A stretch of 64,000 nucleotides of DNA from Cyanobacteriota bacterium (GTDB lineage: Bacteria; Cyanobacteriota; Vampirovibrionia; Vampirovibrionales; Vampirovibrionaceae). How positions within the stretch are numbered: the stretch's first letter is position 1; every line of letters starts with the position of its first letter. The position numbers and the translations under genes are program-made. Below, piece after piece: positions 1 through 8,705 of this stretch. Where the stretch lies: NCBI GenBank assembly GCA_019751815.1, contig JAIEMW010000001.1:1025597-1089596 (forward strand), read 5' to 3'. The notes under the pieces were generated by a model. It did not search any database, was not told the DNA's origin, and saw only the letters and a list, made by a program, of their open reading frames with translations.

Positions 1-647
1 CAGCCCTTTCGAGGGGATATGATGTTCTGAAAGTAAAACTGGGCGGCCCTCAAGATCTTGATACCCTCTCTTTAATCCGAGAATTGGCCCCATCGGCTAC
101 GCTACGGGTTGATGCGAACGCTGCCTGGCGGGTTTCAGACGCCTTAGCGTTAATGCCGACACTGGCAACATTAGGCGTAGAGTTTGTGGAAGAGCCATTG
201 CTACTGGATAGCCCCGTCCAGGACTACGAAAGACTCAAAGCAGAGAGCGTGCTGCCGGTGATGGCGGATGAAAGCTGCAAGACGTTGAAAGATATCCCCT
301 TCTGCGGGCGGTATTTCCATGCGATTAACTTAAAACACTCCAAAACAGGGGGCCTGATGGAGGCCATGCGGATGATTCACGCTGCTCGAGCCCACGATCT
401 CAAAATTATGCTGGGCTGCTTTTCAGAATCGCTGGTCTCAATTTCTGGCTTTGCTCAACTCGCCCCCTTGGTTGATTACTGCGATCTCGACGGCTGCCTG
501 TTGATTAGCCAAGACCCCTTCCAGCAGCAAAAGTCACCGTCCGGACAGCCGCTAAAATTTCATGGCTCCGTGATGCAACTCTCCTTGCTGCCCGGCATTG
601 GGATTCCAGAAAATCCCCTGTTACAAAAAACATCACAGCGTTTTTAA
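1..647 (+). CDS. Dipeptide epimerase (L-Ala-D/L-Glu epimerase family), 3' part only
   Basis: Enolase-superfamily enzyme that epimerises dipeptides such as L-Ala-D-Glu, a step in recycling murein peptides. The gene runs off the left edge: the open frame continues upstream from the first internal start to base 3, giving at least 214 residues of a family usually near 350. Visible motifs, in order, are KVK (first catalytic Lys, from about base 36), VDAN and EEP (metal-binding Asp and Glu), MADES (third metal ligand), NLKHSKTGG (opposite catalytic Lys region) and a late DLDG. Substrate specificity within the superfamily cannot be fixed from sequence alone; the C-terminal DLDG favours the Ala-Glu epimerase group. 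Confidence 0.85.
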   Translation, partial: ALSRGYDVLKVKLGGPQDLDTLSLIRELAPSATLRVDANAAWRVSDALALMPTLATLGVEFVEEPLLLDSPVQDYERLKAESVLPVMADESCKTLKDIPFCGRYFHAINLKHSKTGGLMEAMRMIHAARAHDLKIMLGCFSESLVSISGFAQLAPLVDYCDLDGCLLISQDPFQQQKSPSGQPLKFHGSVMQLSLLPGIGIPENPLLQKTSQRF

Positions 648-740
648 GAAACGATTTTTGTAGTAGCTTGTCTTAAAGACTGACTTCTGCCTTCAGTGAT
701 GAAGCATGTTCGATGGTGATGATGTAATGGAGACTAGACG

Positions 741-2108
741 ATGAACCCGACGATTAATCCTGCTATGAAGCCCGCTGTGTTTCGCCAGGCGCGCACGCCT
801 CAATTTCAAGGTTATCAAATCGTTGTGGGGAAAGAAAAACAACTCGATTCTCTTGCACAAAAACTACGGAAACTCTCCGCCGAACAAGGCTTTCAACTGG
901 CCCTGGATGAAACTGCCATTGCTCGCACCACAGCCGTTCCAGCATTAGCCACCCCAAAAGCCACCACGCTTGCCTCTCTCATAAAACAGTTGGTCGCCCT
1001 GGCCAAACAAAGCACAGAGGCACTAAAGCCCAAACCTAACACCACCGTAGAAGCGCTCCTAGATGCGACCGCAGAAGCCACAGCAAGTCTTGTTCCTGCC
1101 CTAAAAACCGTCACCTCCCCAGAGACAGAAGCCCTGAACGCCACCATTCTCAAGGCGCTTTCAGAACTGATCAAAGATCTTTCCGGGCTGTCCGTCAAAC
1201 CCGACGACCTCAAAAAATGGGGCGAACCCGGTGGCCCCCAAGTGATGGTGGTGTATACCGGCGCAGATGCAGCGGCTTACGAAAATAACCAAGCCGTGTT
1301 ACTTCCCATCCTAAAAGCCATCAGTGCCGCTCTCACCAAGGCCAGCGAGCTTTTTGCAGAAAATGTCGGAAAACTCAATGACGCGCTTGGTGTAGAAGAC
1401 CCTCGTCGAAAGCAGCTGATCCCTCGCCTGCTCAAGGGATCGCTCATGGGTGCACTACCCACCCTGATAGCGGCACTCCCGCCAGAACTGCAAGATGTAG
1501 AGGGGCTTAATGCCAAACTTGAGGCACTGCAAAAGGACACAGATGTTGAAAAAGCCTTAGAGCCGCTGTTAATTGATATCGGCCTTGCTGTCGCTAAAGC
1601 CAAGGGAGACAGCATCCCTGCAGATGCCCCAGCCAGCCTCACCCCAGCCCAAGTGAAGTCTCAAGTATCAGCAGTGTTAACGCTGGCTGCCGGTAAATTG
1701 GGACTCCCTGAAGCCTACGCTACAGCCGTTGAAACGAGTTTGTCAGGCCCACTCAACATTGCCGGTGACTTACTGCAAACCGTTAAAGATCCCTTGAACC
1801 TGCCCAAACTGCTCTCAAACAGACCCCGCCCGGTCACCGTTCCCCGCATGTATTCGGCCTTAAGAAAACCGGTTGTCACCGCCGCAGGGGCTCCCTTGGT
1901 CTCCACCAAACCCATTCGATTAAATTTAGAAGCTTTCTTAACCGTGATTGGAGGCGCTTTGAAAGCAGGCCGAGATGCCAGCCAGAATTACGGCATTAAA
2001 CTCACGTTTAAGCCCAAAGCCTATCAGTATCCCCCTCAAGTGGTTCAACTCGCAAGGCAATTGGGCATCACCCCTGCAGAAGCAGCGAAGCTATTTGCCC
2101 CCAAATAG
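741..2108 (+). CDS. Unrecognised Ala/Leu/Lys-rich helical protein
   Basis: 455 residues that I do not recognise. The start is an ATG preceded by GGAG nine bases upstream. There is no signal peptide or membrane segment. From about residue 80 the protein is a run of predicted helices rich in Ala, Leu and Lys, with repeated 'AL..AL..L' patterns, suggesting an elongated helical bundle. The N-terminus contains TPQFQGYQIVVGKEKQ (Phe22), which fits a short motif shared with four other proteins in this window (see findings). It converges on pepA with only four bases between the stop codons. No function can be assigned. Confidence 0.75.
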   Translation: MNPTINPAMKPAVFRQARTPQFQGYQIVVGKEKQLDSLAQKLRKLSAEQGFQLALDETAIARTTAVPALATPKATTLASLIKQLVALAKQSTEALKPKPNTTVEALLDATAEATASLVPALKTVTSPETEALNATILKALSELIKDLSGLSVKPDDLKKWGEPGGPQVMVVYTGADAAAYENNQAVLLPILKAISAALTKASELFAENVGKLNDALGVEDPRRKQLIPRLLKGSLMGALPTLIAALPPELQDVEGLNAKLEALQKDTDVEKALEPLLIDIGLAVAKAKGDSIPADAPASLTPAQVKSQVSAVLTLAAGKLGLPEAYATAVETSLSGPLNIAGDLLQTVKDPLNLPKLLSNRPRPVTVPRMYSALRKPVVTAAGAPLVSTKPIRLNLEAFLTVIGGALKAGRDASQNYGIKLTFKPKAYQYPPQVVQLARQLGITPAEAAKLFAPK

Positions 2109-2112
2109 TGGT

Positions 2113-3702
2113 TTATAGCCCGTAGAGATAATACAGTAAGGTACGAACACCCACCCCCGTGGCTCCTTTGGGCACCTCAGGCAGATCTTTGCTGGTGTAA
2201 GCTGGGCCTGCAATATCCAGGTGAGCCCAGGCGCGGTTGTCTTCAATAAATTCCTTTAAAAACATCCCGGCGGCCGATGTTCCGGCTTCTCCGCCGGATC
2301 CTGCATTGATGAGATCGGCCACATCACTTTTCAGTGCATCCTTATACTCATCGTACAGCGGCAGTTGCCAGTATTTTTCGCCGGCCTTATCGCCCGCTTC
2401 TCGCAACTTATCAATCAGTTCTTGCCCGGTCCCAAGAATACCTGAGGCCACTTTGCCAAGAGCCACCACACAGGCCCCTGTCAGTGTAGCCAGATCGATA
2501 ATCTCATCCGGCTGAACCTCTTTTTGAGCATAGGTTAAGGCGTCACATAGGATTAAACGACCTTCTGCATCGGTGTTATTTACCTCGATGGTCTTGCCTT
2601 TCATTGAGGTCACAATATCCCCGGGCCGGCTGGAGTGCGCACTCGGCATGTTCTCACAGGTGGGCACAAACACATCCACCTGGATGTCCAATTGACCAAG
2701 TTCTGCGATGGCGCGGATGGTACACAGGGCAGCTGCGGCACCGGCCATGTCCATCTTCATCAGCTCCATGCTTTTGGCAGGCTTTAAAGAAAGGCCGCCA
2801 CTGTCAAAGGTAATGCCTTTTCCCACAATGGCCACGCGTTTACGCGGACTCTTGGGCTTATAAGACAGGTGAATCAAGAAAGGCGGCTCATCACTACCCC
2901 GGGCAACCAGATGGAAAGCCCCCATGCCCAGTTTTTGAATATCTTTCATCTCCAAAATCTTGCACTGTAAGCCTTTAATGGCCTTGGCTTGATCTCGTAA
3001 AAAAGTGGGCGTGATGTGATTGGGAGAATCAAAGACCCAATCCCGAGCCAAATTGACATTACGGGCGATCACCTGACCCCAGCGAATGCCTTCCTGAACG
3101 GCATCTATCTTGTTCTCATCCTGCTCCACAATGGTGATCGTCTGGATTTCGACCGGGGCTTTTGGGCCCTTTTCATCGGTATCTGCTTCAGGCGTCGCCT
3201 GATTCGGCGCCGCAATTGACCCAGTATCTGCAGCATTTGACCGTGTTTTATGTTTGGTGAATTTGTATGCCCCCAGCAGGACCCCTTCTGTCAGCAAGCG
3301 AGCAGCTTCTGTTGGGTTGAACCCACCGATGCCTGCCCCATGCAAAATGGTGGCGACGGTTTCGATTTTTAAGCGCATGCAAGCTCGAATCGCGGCGGCA
3401 GACGCACGGCGCAGTGCTTGACTGTTTAAATCCTTGGCCTTGCCCAAGCCCACCAAAACCACATAGCGGGCGCACAAGAGCTGATGGGTGTGAATAATAA
3501 AGGTTTCACCCAACTTTCCAGAAAAGCGTTCACTCACTTCCAACTCACGGGTGATGGCCCCTTTCAGCGCCTTATCCACGGCTGCCGTCGCGCCGCCTGG
3601 TTTTAAGACACCTTCAAACAAATTCACCACCAGGACATCGGCATCAAATTGCACAATATCCTCTGGCACCACGGTCAACGTTAAAAGCGGGGAAGTGGTC
3701 AT
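2113..3702 (-). CDS. pepA: Leucyl aminopeptidase (M17 family)
   Basis: Cytosolic two-metal aminopeptidase that removes N-terminal residues from peptides. The family signature NTDAEGRL is present (about residues 376-383), with the upstream GKGITFDSGG block and KMDMAG. The expected metal ligands, by analogy to the Escherichia coli enzyme, are Lys295, Asp300, Asp318, Asp378 and Glu380. The ATG at 3702 is chosen because AAGGAGA lies eight bases before it; a longer frame reaches 3747 but would overlap that ribosome site. A Lys/Asp/Pro-rich stretch at about residues 150-190 joins the N-terminal domain to the catalytic domain and is longer than usual. It is the last gene of the surA-rfaE2-rqcH-pepA run. 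Confidence 0.95.
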   Translation of the reverse strand: MTTSPLLTLTVVPEDIVQFDADVLVVNLFEGVLKPGGATAAVDKALKGAITRELEVSERFSGKLGETFIIHTHQLLCARYVVLVGLGKAKDLNSQALRRASAAAIRACMRLKIETVATILHGAGIGGFNPTEAARLLTEGVLLGAYKFTKHKTRSNAADTGSIAAPNQATPEADTDEKGPKAPVEIQTITIVEQDENKIDAVQEGIRWGQVIARNVNLARDWVFDSPNHITPTFLRDQAKAIKGLQCKILEMKDIQKLGMGAFHLVARGSDEPPFLIHLSYKPKSPRKRVAIVGKGITFDSGGLSLKPAKSMELMKMDMAGAAAALCTIRAIAELGQLDIQVDVFVPTCENMPSAHSSRPGDIVTSMKGKTIEVNNTDAEGRLILCDALTYAQKEVQPDEIIDLATLTGACVVALGKVASGILGTGQELIDKLREAGDKAGEKYWQLPLYDEYKDALKSDVADLINAGSGGEAGTSAAGMFLKEFIEDNRAWAHLDIAGPAYTSKDLPEVPKGATGVGVRTLLYYLYGL

Positions 3703-3792
3703 AATCGTGTCTCCTTGGGGCATCTCCTTGGGATTATTTCCTTGCATGATACCGTGCCTGAAAAAAACTGTCTTGCGAAAAACTGTCTTGAT

Positions 3793-5772
3793 TTATAGTA
3801 GCGAGGCGATTACTGTCATGTCCAGAGTGATATAGGCACTCGACTCATGGGTATACGTCACGTGCCCAGGATACGAATCGGGAATCTTTCGGACATACCT
3901 CACTGGGGCATAGACCACCGGAATGTGTGTCCCCGATCGACCCTCACTGAAATATACAGCCAAATTGAGGGCCTCTAAGAGGGTCTGTGGGTATGTTTTT
4001 TCGAGAAAATCACTGGGTTGTGCTTCCGGTTTTTGGGCTTCTTTCTGTATTTGAACCACCACGTGTGAGCCAGGCATATTCTGGACATGGGCCCACCAAT
4101 GGTAGGGAGCGGCTTCTTGGGATAGCAACTTGGCATTGCCATGTCCTGATCGCCCCACAAGGATAGGAATCCCTTCTGAGCTCAGCACTCTTAAAATACC
4201 AGAGGCCTGTGGTGCTTTTGATTGGCCTGTTTTTGCCTGGCCCTTTTTAGACGCTTTACTGGGAAGAGCAGACGTGCGCTTAAGCCCTCTAAACGCCAGA
4301 TAATCAGACAGGCCGTCGAGAGTAAACCACTCATCACGGATCGCAATGAGGGCTTCCAGTGTTTCTGCCTGTGCCACCCAGAGCCTGTTTTCTTGCAAAT
4401 ACTGCTGTATCGATTCCAGCTGGTGCCGTTGCGTGAGTGCATGGGTCCTGCGGGCTCGTTCTTTTTTGGCCCGCTGAAAGAACCAGGCCGCAACATCGGC
4501 CCAACTGCTTGCATTGACAGCACTGGGAGGAACCGTCAATGAGAATGTGCTATCGCTATAAGGATCATTTACAGAAATAGTCTCTCCTGCTAGGCGTGCG
4601 GGCTCTATTCCGGGGAGTGCGTCAGGGATATTCATCCAACTGAGTATTTTCTGACCTGTTTCAGTCTGGCTTTCGAGCAAACCAGAGTCATCTGGGCGCA
4701 GTTCTACTAGTCGGGTTTCAATCCGACCAAGGGCCTTTGTTAATGCGTCTAACAGACTCTGTCTAAACCGACTGACAGTGGCCAGAGTCAGATACGCTTC
4801 TGCATAGGCTCTGAGCATCTGAGATACCGTTTCATAGGGCAGCGTCTGGCAATTTTCAGACAAATCTACCTGATTTTGTAATTGATTTTGGGCTCGCAAC
4901 AGTCCATAACTCAGCGGCATCGAGCCCTCAAGCACCGTATGCGGCTTAAAGTATTCGGCCAATGGATTCTGCTGGATACCACGCGCCTGTAAAGACACCA
5001 AAAATTGGTATAAAGCGGCAAAATCGCCTCGGGTAATTTCACTCACTCGGGTCAACAGCCGGTTACCCAAGCCCCAGTAAGTTCTGCTCAACAGTGCGGC
5101 AATTTCATCGGGCGATTCTGCCGAGTGCTGTCTAAGAAGGTCACAGAACTGTGCTTCGCTGGTGTCTATCAAGCGGCTTTTCCCTTGGGGTCTGGGAGGC
5201 GGGATATAGGGCAAGCCCGCAGCCACCTCTCGGTAACGGCTCATCTTGGCACTCACCGTATGGGCCACCCCCAGCATTCTGGCGGATTCTGGTTCTGTAA
5301 TATCCACCAGTATCATATTGGTTTGTTTCCCCATCAGCTCGAGCGACAACACATAGGTGACCGCCTGTCCCAGCTCGTTAAAATGATCAAAGCGGAGATC
5401 AAGCACCCGTTCATCTGGATGGCTCTTGATATAAGACAATTTTGCGCCTTGCAACGCTTTACGCAGCTGCATACAAAAACCCGTCGGACGTTCAAAAGGC
5501 TCTAAAACCCATTGGTTCAGAGCCTGAGACCGGGTTAAAAAGCAACACGGCGACTCGGGACTGAGTTGAATATAGAATCTGTCAGGCTGCCCAGCAGAGA
5601 GCGCCCCCCCCCAGAACTGAATCACAAATTCTGTCCGGGTGAGGTGCTGGATTTTACTGACACGGGTGCCGGCCAGTTGCTGATTAAGCTCTTCAGCCAA
5701 AAAGGCCAGCGTCACCGCATCCAGTGCTTGAAAAACTGGGGCCTGAGTACTGGCAATTAGGGGGGTGGCCAT
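3793..5772 (-). CDS. rqcH: NFACT protein, Rqc2/RqcH homologue (ribosome-associated quality control)
   Basis: 659 residues with the full NFACT layout: NFACT-N (about 15-270), a helical coiled-coil middle containing a KKERARR-like segment (about 400-470) and a C-terminal NFACT-R domain with WWAHVQNMPGSHVVV and a following PVVYAPVRYVRK block. In Bacillus, RqcH binds stalled 50S subunits and recruits tRNA-Ala for alanine tailing; older annotations call these proteins fibronectin-binding. The Asp-Arg pair used for tRNA recruitment appears here as Glu121-Arg122 within SHPDERVLDL. It starts 18 bases after the rfaE2 stop, so it is probably cotranscribed with it. Confidence 0.9.
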   Translation of the reverse strand: MATPLIASTQAPVFQALDAVTLAFLAEELNQQLAGTRVSKIQHLTRTEFVIQFWGGALSAGQPDRFYIQLSPESPCCFLTRSQALNQWVLEPFERPTGFCMQLRKALQGAKLSYIKSHPDERVLDLRFDHFNELGQAVTYVLSLELMGKQTNMILVDITEPESARMLGVAHTVSAKMSRYREVAAGLPYIPPPRPQGKSRLIDTSEAQFCDLLRQHSAESPDEIAALLSRTYWGLGNRLLTRVSEITRGDFAALYQFLVSLQARGIQQNPLAEYFKPHTVLEGSMPLSYGLLRAQNQLQNQVDLSENCQTLPYETVSQMLRAYAEAYLTLATVSRFRQSLLDALTKALGRIETRLVELRPDDSGLLESQTETGQKILSWMNIPDALPGIEPARLAGETISVNDPYSDSTFSLTVPPSAVNASSWADVAAWFFQRAKKERARRTHALTQRHQLESIQQYLQENRLWVAQAETLEALIAIRDEWFTLDGLSDYLAFRGLKRTSALPSKASKKGQAKTGQSKAPQASGILRVLSSEGIPILVGRSGHGNAKLLSQEAAPYHWWAHVQNMPGSHVVVQIQKEAQKPEAQPSDFLEKTYPQTLLEALNLAVYFSEGRSGTHIPVVYAPVRYVRKIPDSYPGHVTYTHESSAYITLDMTVIASLL

Positions 5773-5790
5773 CGTCAGTCTTCGATGATA

Positions 5791-6258
5791 TTAGGCGTTT
5801 GCACGGGCCAAAAGCGATGTGGTGGAGCGACCCGGAACCGTTGGGATAAACACCAGCCGAGTACCCACGGCTTGCAGCGCCTTGGCTTCTGGAAGTGTCT
5901 CTTGATCATAGTCCCCACCTTTCACATGCACATCTGGATGAAGCTTCACCAGCCACTGCTCAGGACTCTGGGCATCAAATATACAGACGTAATCGACACA
6001 AGAGAGCCCTGCCAGAATTTCTGCCCTGTCTGCTTCCGTGTTGATCGGCCTTGTTGGACCTTTTAAGGCACTCACTGAGGTATCACTATTCAGCAGCACA
6101 ATCAATACGTCACCAGTCTGTTTTGCGGCTTGTAGATAGCGCAAGTGCCCTACATGCAAGAGATCAAAACAGCCATTGGTAGTGACGACTTGCTTACCAG
6201 CAAGAGCAAAAGCCTCTCGCTCTTTCAGCAAGTCGTCAAAAGAAAGAACGCGTCCCAC
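5791..6258 (-). CDS. rfaE2: D-glycero-beta-D-manno-heptose 1-phosphate adenylyltransferase (RfaE domain II)
   Basis: Nucleotidyltransferase that transfers AMP to heptose-1-phosphate, giving the ADP-heptose used in LPS-type glycans. The core motif TNGCFDLLHVGHLRYL has the HxGH site at about residues 35-38, and RSTT near the C-terminus matches the family's second signature. It is a stand-alone domain; E. coli fuses it to a kinase domain (HldE). The open frame extends to 6471 but overlaps the surA-like gene. A GTG at 6258, 11 bases past that gene's stop, gives the usual N-terminus (GRVLSFDDL). Its ribosome site is weak, so TTG/GTG codons at 6297/6294 remain possible. gmhB, another enzyme of this pathway, lies at 20324. 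Confidence 0.88.
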   Translation of the reverse strand: MGRVLSFDDLLKEREAFALAGKQVVTTNGCFDLLHVGHLRYLQAAKQTGDVLIVLLNSDTSVSALKGPTRPINTEADRAEILAGLSCVDYVCIFDAQSPEQWLVKLHPDVHVKGGDYDQETLPEAKALQAVGTRLVFIPTVPGRSTTSLLARANA

Positions 6259-6268
6259 GGATCTGGGT

Positions 6269-7471
6269 TTATTGTCCAGGAGCCGGAACTGCACCAACTG
6301 GAGGTGCTTGTCCAGGTCCTTCTGGAGCACCTTGAGGACCGCCCATTTGGGGTCCAGCCGGCATTTTGGGTTTGTATTTATCTTCAATTTCGATTTTGGC
6401 GACTTTTTTCTTCTCGGCCATCCATGTTTGCAGCACCTGTTGGCGCTTGCTGGATTGCACCATCGAGACAATATCCTTTTTCACCGCATCAAAGCTTTGT
6501 TTGTGAGGCTTCATCACATCATTGACTTCAATAATGTGAAAGCCGAATTGGCTTTCTAACACATTGGGGTACAACCCACCGACTTTGGTCTTTTTGGCGG
6601 CGGCCCAAAAGACGGGATCAATAAAGCGTTGCTCAACATAATTCAGGTCTCCGCCTTTGGTTCCTGAACCCGGATCTTCGGAGTATTTTTTCGCCAGATT
6701 CGCAAAATCAGACTGATTGGCCTGGACTTCTTTGAGGACTTTTTCTGCCAGTGCGCGTTTTTCTTGACGAACTTTTTCAATCTCCACCTGAGCTTCAGCA
6801 TCTGAGAGCTTCGGGTTCTTCTCCAGCAAGGATTTTTTCAATTCTGGTTCAACCACTTTAAACAGGATATGGCTGGCTTTAATCCGCTCAGGCACATCAA
6901 ATTCCGTGGGATGAGAGGCAAAATACCGCTCAGCTTCAGCGTCACTCACCACCAGTTGCGAGGCACCTTGTTTATCGACAAATTTTTGGACCAATAGCTC
7001 CATCCGCAAGGCTTTGTCAAAGTCCGCTTCTGTCACCTCATTTTGTTTAAGAATGGCGAGAAACCCATCACGGCTCCCCATTTTCTTAATCTGCTCATCT
7101 TTAAACTTGGCCACATCGGTATCTGCAACCACCACACCCAGTTTTTGAGCGTCGTTTTTAATCAAGGTGGTAAAAATAAGCTTGTTGAGTGCCATCTGAC
7201 CGAGCACTTCTTTGATCATGGGATTTTCTGCCTCAGATCCGCCCTTGCCATCAGCATTTTTTTTGTGAAGGTCGATGTGCATCATTTTGGCAAATTGAGC
7301 GGTGGTTTCATCATACTCACCCTTGGTAATCACGGTGCCGTCAACAGTAGCCACCTTTTCTTGCAGCAGGGCACAGCCACTCAGGGGAAAAAGGCTTCCC
7401 AGTACCAAAGTGGCTGCCAGTGCAGCTGTAAACAACGTTTTTTGTGCCTTACCTGAAGTATGTGCCGTCAT
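6269..7471 (-). CDS. SurA/PrsA-like peptidyl-prolyl isomerase lipoprotein
   Basis: 400 residues. The N-terminus is a lipoprotein signal with lipobox LSGC (Cys33), so the mature protein is predicted to be membrane-anchored on the outer face of the inner membrane. A SurA-N-like helical region (about 40-180) is followed by one parvulin domain (about 190-310) with KASHILFKV, a GGDL block and FGFHIIEV. The tail is Pro/Gly-rich. Such proteins fold exported or outer-membrane proteins. Its stop overlaps the long open frame of rfaE2 but not the start chosen there. It is the first gene of the minus-strand group ending in pepA. Confidence 0.88.
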   Translation of the reverse strand: MTAHTSGKAQKTLFTAALAATLVLGSLFPLSGCALLQEKVATVDGTVITKGEYDETTAQFAKMMHIDLHKKNADGKGGSEAENPMIKEVLGQMALNKLIFTTLIKNDAQKLGVVVADTDVAKFKDEQIKKMGSRDGFLAILKQNEVTEADFDKALRMELLVQKFVDKQGASQLVVSDAEAERYFASHPTEFDVPERIKASHILFKVVEPELKKSLLEKNPKLSDAEAQVEIEKVRQEKRALAEKVLKEVQANQSDFANLAKKYSEDPGSGTKGGDLNYVEQRFIDPVFWAAAKKTKVGGLYPNVLESQFGFHIIEVNDVMKPHKQSFDAVKKDIVSMVQSSKRQQVLQTWMAEKKKVAKIEIEDKYKPKMPAGPQMGGPQGAPEGPGQAPPVGAVPAPGQ

Positions 7472-7634
7472 GATCCAAAGGGTCCTTCCAACATTTATTT
7501 ATCTAGATCTATATCTGTTATCTGGTCTAGCTTTGCTGGCCAATCAACACATGGCCCAATAGCCCGCATGAGATTCATCTGCATCTCATCGATCTCTTAT
7601 CTGTATCAAGGGGCATTATAACGAGAGCGGACTC

Positions 7635-7640
7635 TATAAT
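7635..7640 (+). promoter_or_regulatory. Probable -10 box of the xer gene; possible leaderless start
   Basis: A perfect TATAAT ends six bases before the GTG at 7647 and nine before the ATG at 7650. Transcription would therefore begin at or next to the start codon, leaving no room for a ribosome-binding site, and none is seen. No clear -35 box is visible. The gmhB promoter has a similar layout. Confidence 0.4.
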
Positions 7641-7646
7641 AAAGAA

Positions 7647-8663
7647 GTGATGATCCTGCCTCAAATTTTGTCCTGCTTTCAAGAAGCTGCCGTCCTGTTC
7701 TTGGAGTACCTTGATGTCCACAAGAACGTCTCTCGCCATACTCTCAGGGCATACACCCGAGACCTTCAAGAGTTTACAGCCTGGTTAGGCACCCATATCG
7801 AATTGACGCAGAAAGAAGTCAGTAGCGAAGAAGAACGCAGCCCGATTGAATTCACTCAGCCGCAAGCGCTTTCGAGCTTTTTCAGAGCGCTTCCGAATCG
7901 TTACAGCGTGTTTCTCTCTGCTCGTGGACATGCACGAACCACGGTGGCGAGAAAACTCTCTTGTACACAATCGTTTTTTAAGTTCATCACCAAAGAACGT
8001 CTGTTAGAAAGTCTAAGCTCGACTGAAGCAGCATCCATCCCTAAGCTTCCCTTAACATTTCACCGGCCTAAACAGCCCAAACAGCTTCCTCATTTCCTCA
8101 CACAACCCGAAGTTTCACAATTACTCTCTACCTGTTCTCGTATCCAAGACGAAAACAGTGCTTCCTTCTTTCCACTGAGAAACCGGGCGATTATTCACAT
8201 GCTTTTTGCCTCTGGTATCCGTGTCAGTGAACTCACCCAACTCAACTGGCAAGATTTGGACTGGACCCTGGGTGAGATCAGAGTGCTTGGCAAGGGTCAG
8301 CGAGAACGCATTGCCTTTGTGAGTGATGCCGCCCTAACTGATCTCAGGCAATATCATGCTCTTAGTCCTCATACACAGGCTGAAGATCCCGTTTTTTTAA
8401 ACCGCGACGGTACCAGACTCACCCCCAGAAGTGTGGCTCGACTCATCAATCAAGTGGGTGAGCAGGCGGGTCTGAGTAAAAAGCTTCACCCTCACCTGTT
8501 TCGCCACAGTTTTGCAACATTCTTGCTCAATAACGGCGTGGACCTTCGGGCCGTGCAAGAATTACTTGGTCACGTGAGTATACGAAGCACGCAAATTTAT
8601 ACCCATGTCACCACAGAAAGACTCCGCAAAGCCTACCTGTCCGCCCACCCCCGAGCCAAATAA
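7647..8663 (+). CDS. xerC: Tyrosine recombinase XerC/XerD type
   Basis: 338 residues, slightly longer than typical Xer proteins (about 300). The N-terminal SAM-like core-binding domain (about 12-130) carries an acidic insertion around residues 55-70. The catalytic set is complete: Arg192 (GIRVSELTQL), Lys216 (GKGQRERI), His283 and Arg286 (HLFRHSFAT), His309 (LLGH) and Tyr318 (TQIYTHV). The conserved C-terminal ELLGHxSIxSTQIYTH block favours chromosome-dimer-resolving Xer over phage or integron integrases; XerC and XerD cannot be separated with confidence. No mobile element surrounds it. The start is GTG 7647 or ATG 7650. Confidence 0.88.
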   Translation: MMILPQILSCFQEAAVLFLEYLDVHKNVSRHTLRAYTRDLQEFTAWLGTHIELTQKEVSSEEERSPIEFTQPQALSSFFRALPNRYSVFLSARGHARTTVARKLSCTQSFFKFITKERLLESLSSTEAASIPKLPLTFHRPKQPKQLPHFLTQPEVSQLLSTCSRIQDENSASFFPLRNRAIIHMLFASGIRVSELTQLNWQDLDWTLGEIRVLGKGQRERIAFVSDAALTDLRQYHALSPHTQAEDPVFLNRDGTRLTPRSVARLINQVGEQAGLSKKLHPHLFRHSFATFLLNNGVDLRAVQELLGHVSIRSTQIYTHVTTERLRKAYLSAHPRAK

Positions 8664-8705
8664 CAAGCTTAAAATAAGCAATATTAGAAAGCCCCACCCA
8701 CCTCC

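Noticed and set aside
893..1642. Minus-strand Ser/Ala-rich frames inside the 455-residue protein gene
   Set aside because: They are shadows of an Ala/Lys-rich coding frame and have no ribosome sites or family features.
6259..6471. Longer RfaE2 overlapping the surA-like gene, or a fusion of the two
   Set aside because: The extra residues are the out-of-frame reading of the SurA-like Pro-rich tail; the known family N-terminus begins at GRVLSF.
7647..8663. Integrase of a mobile element
   Set aside because: The catalytic block and size are those of cellular Xer recombinases, and no attachment repeats or phage or plasmid genes surround it.
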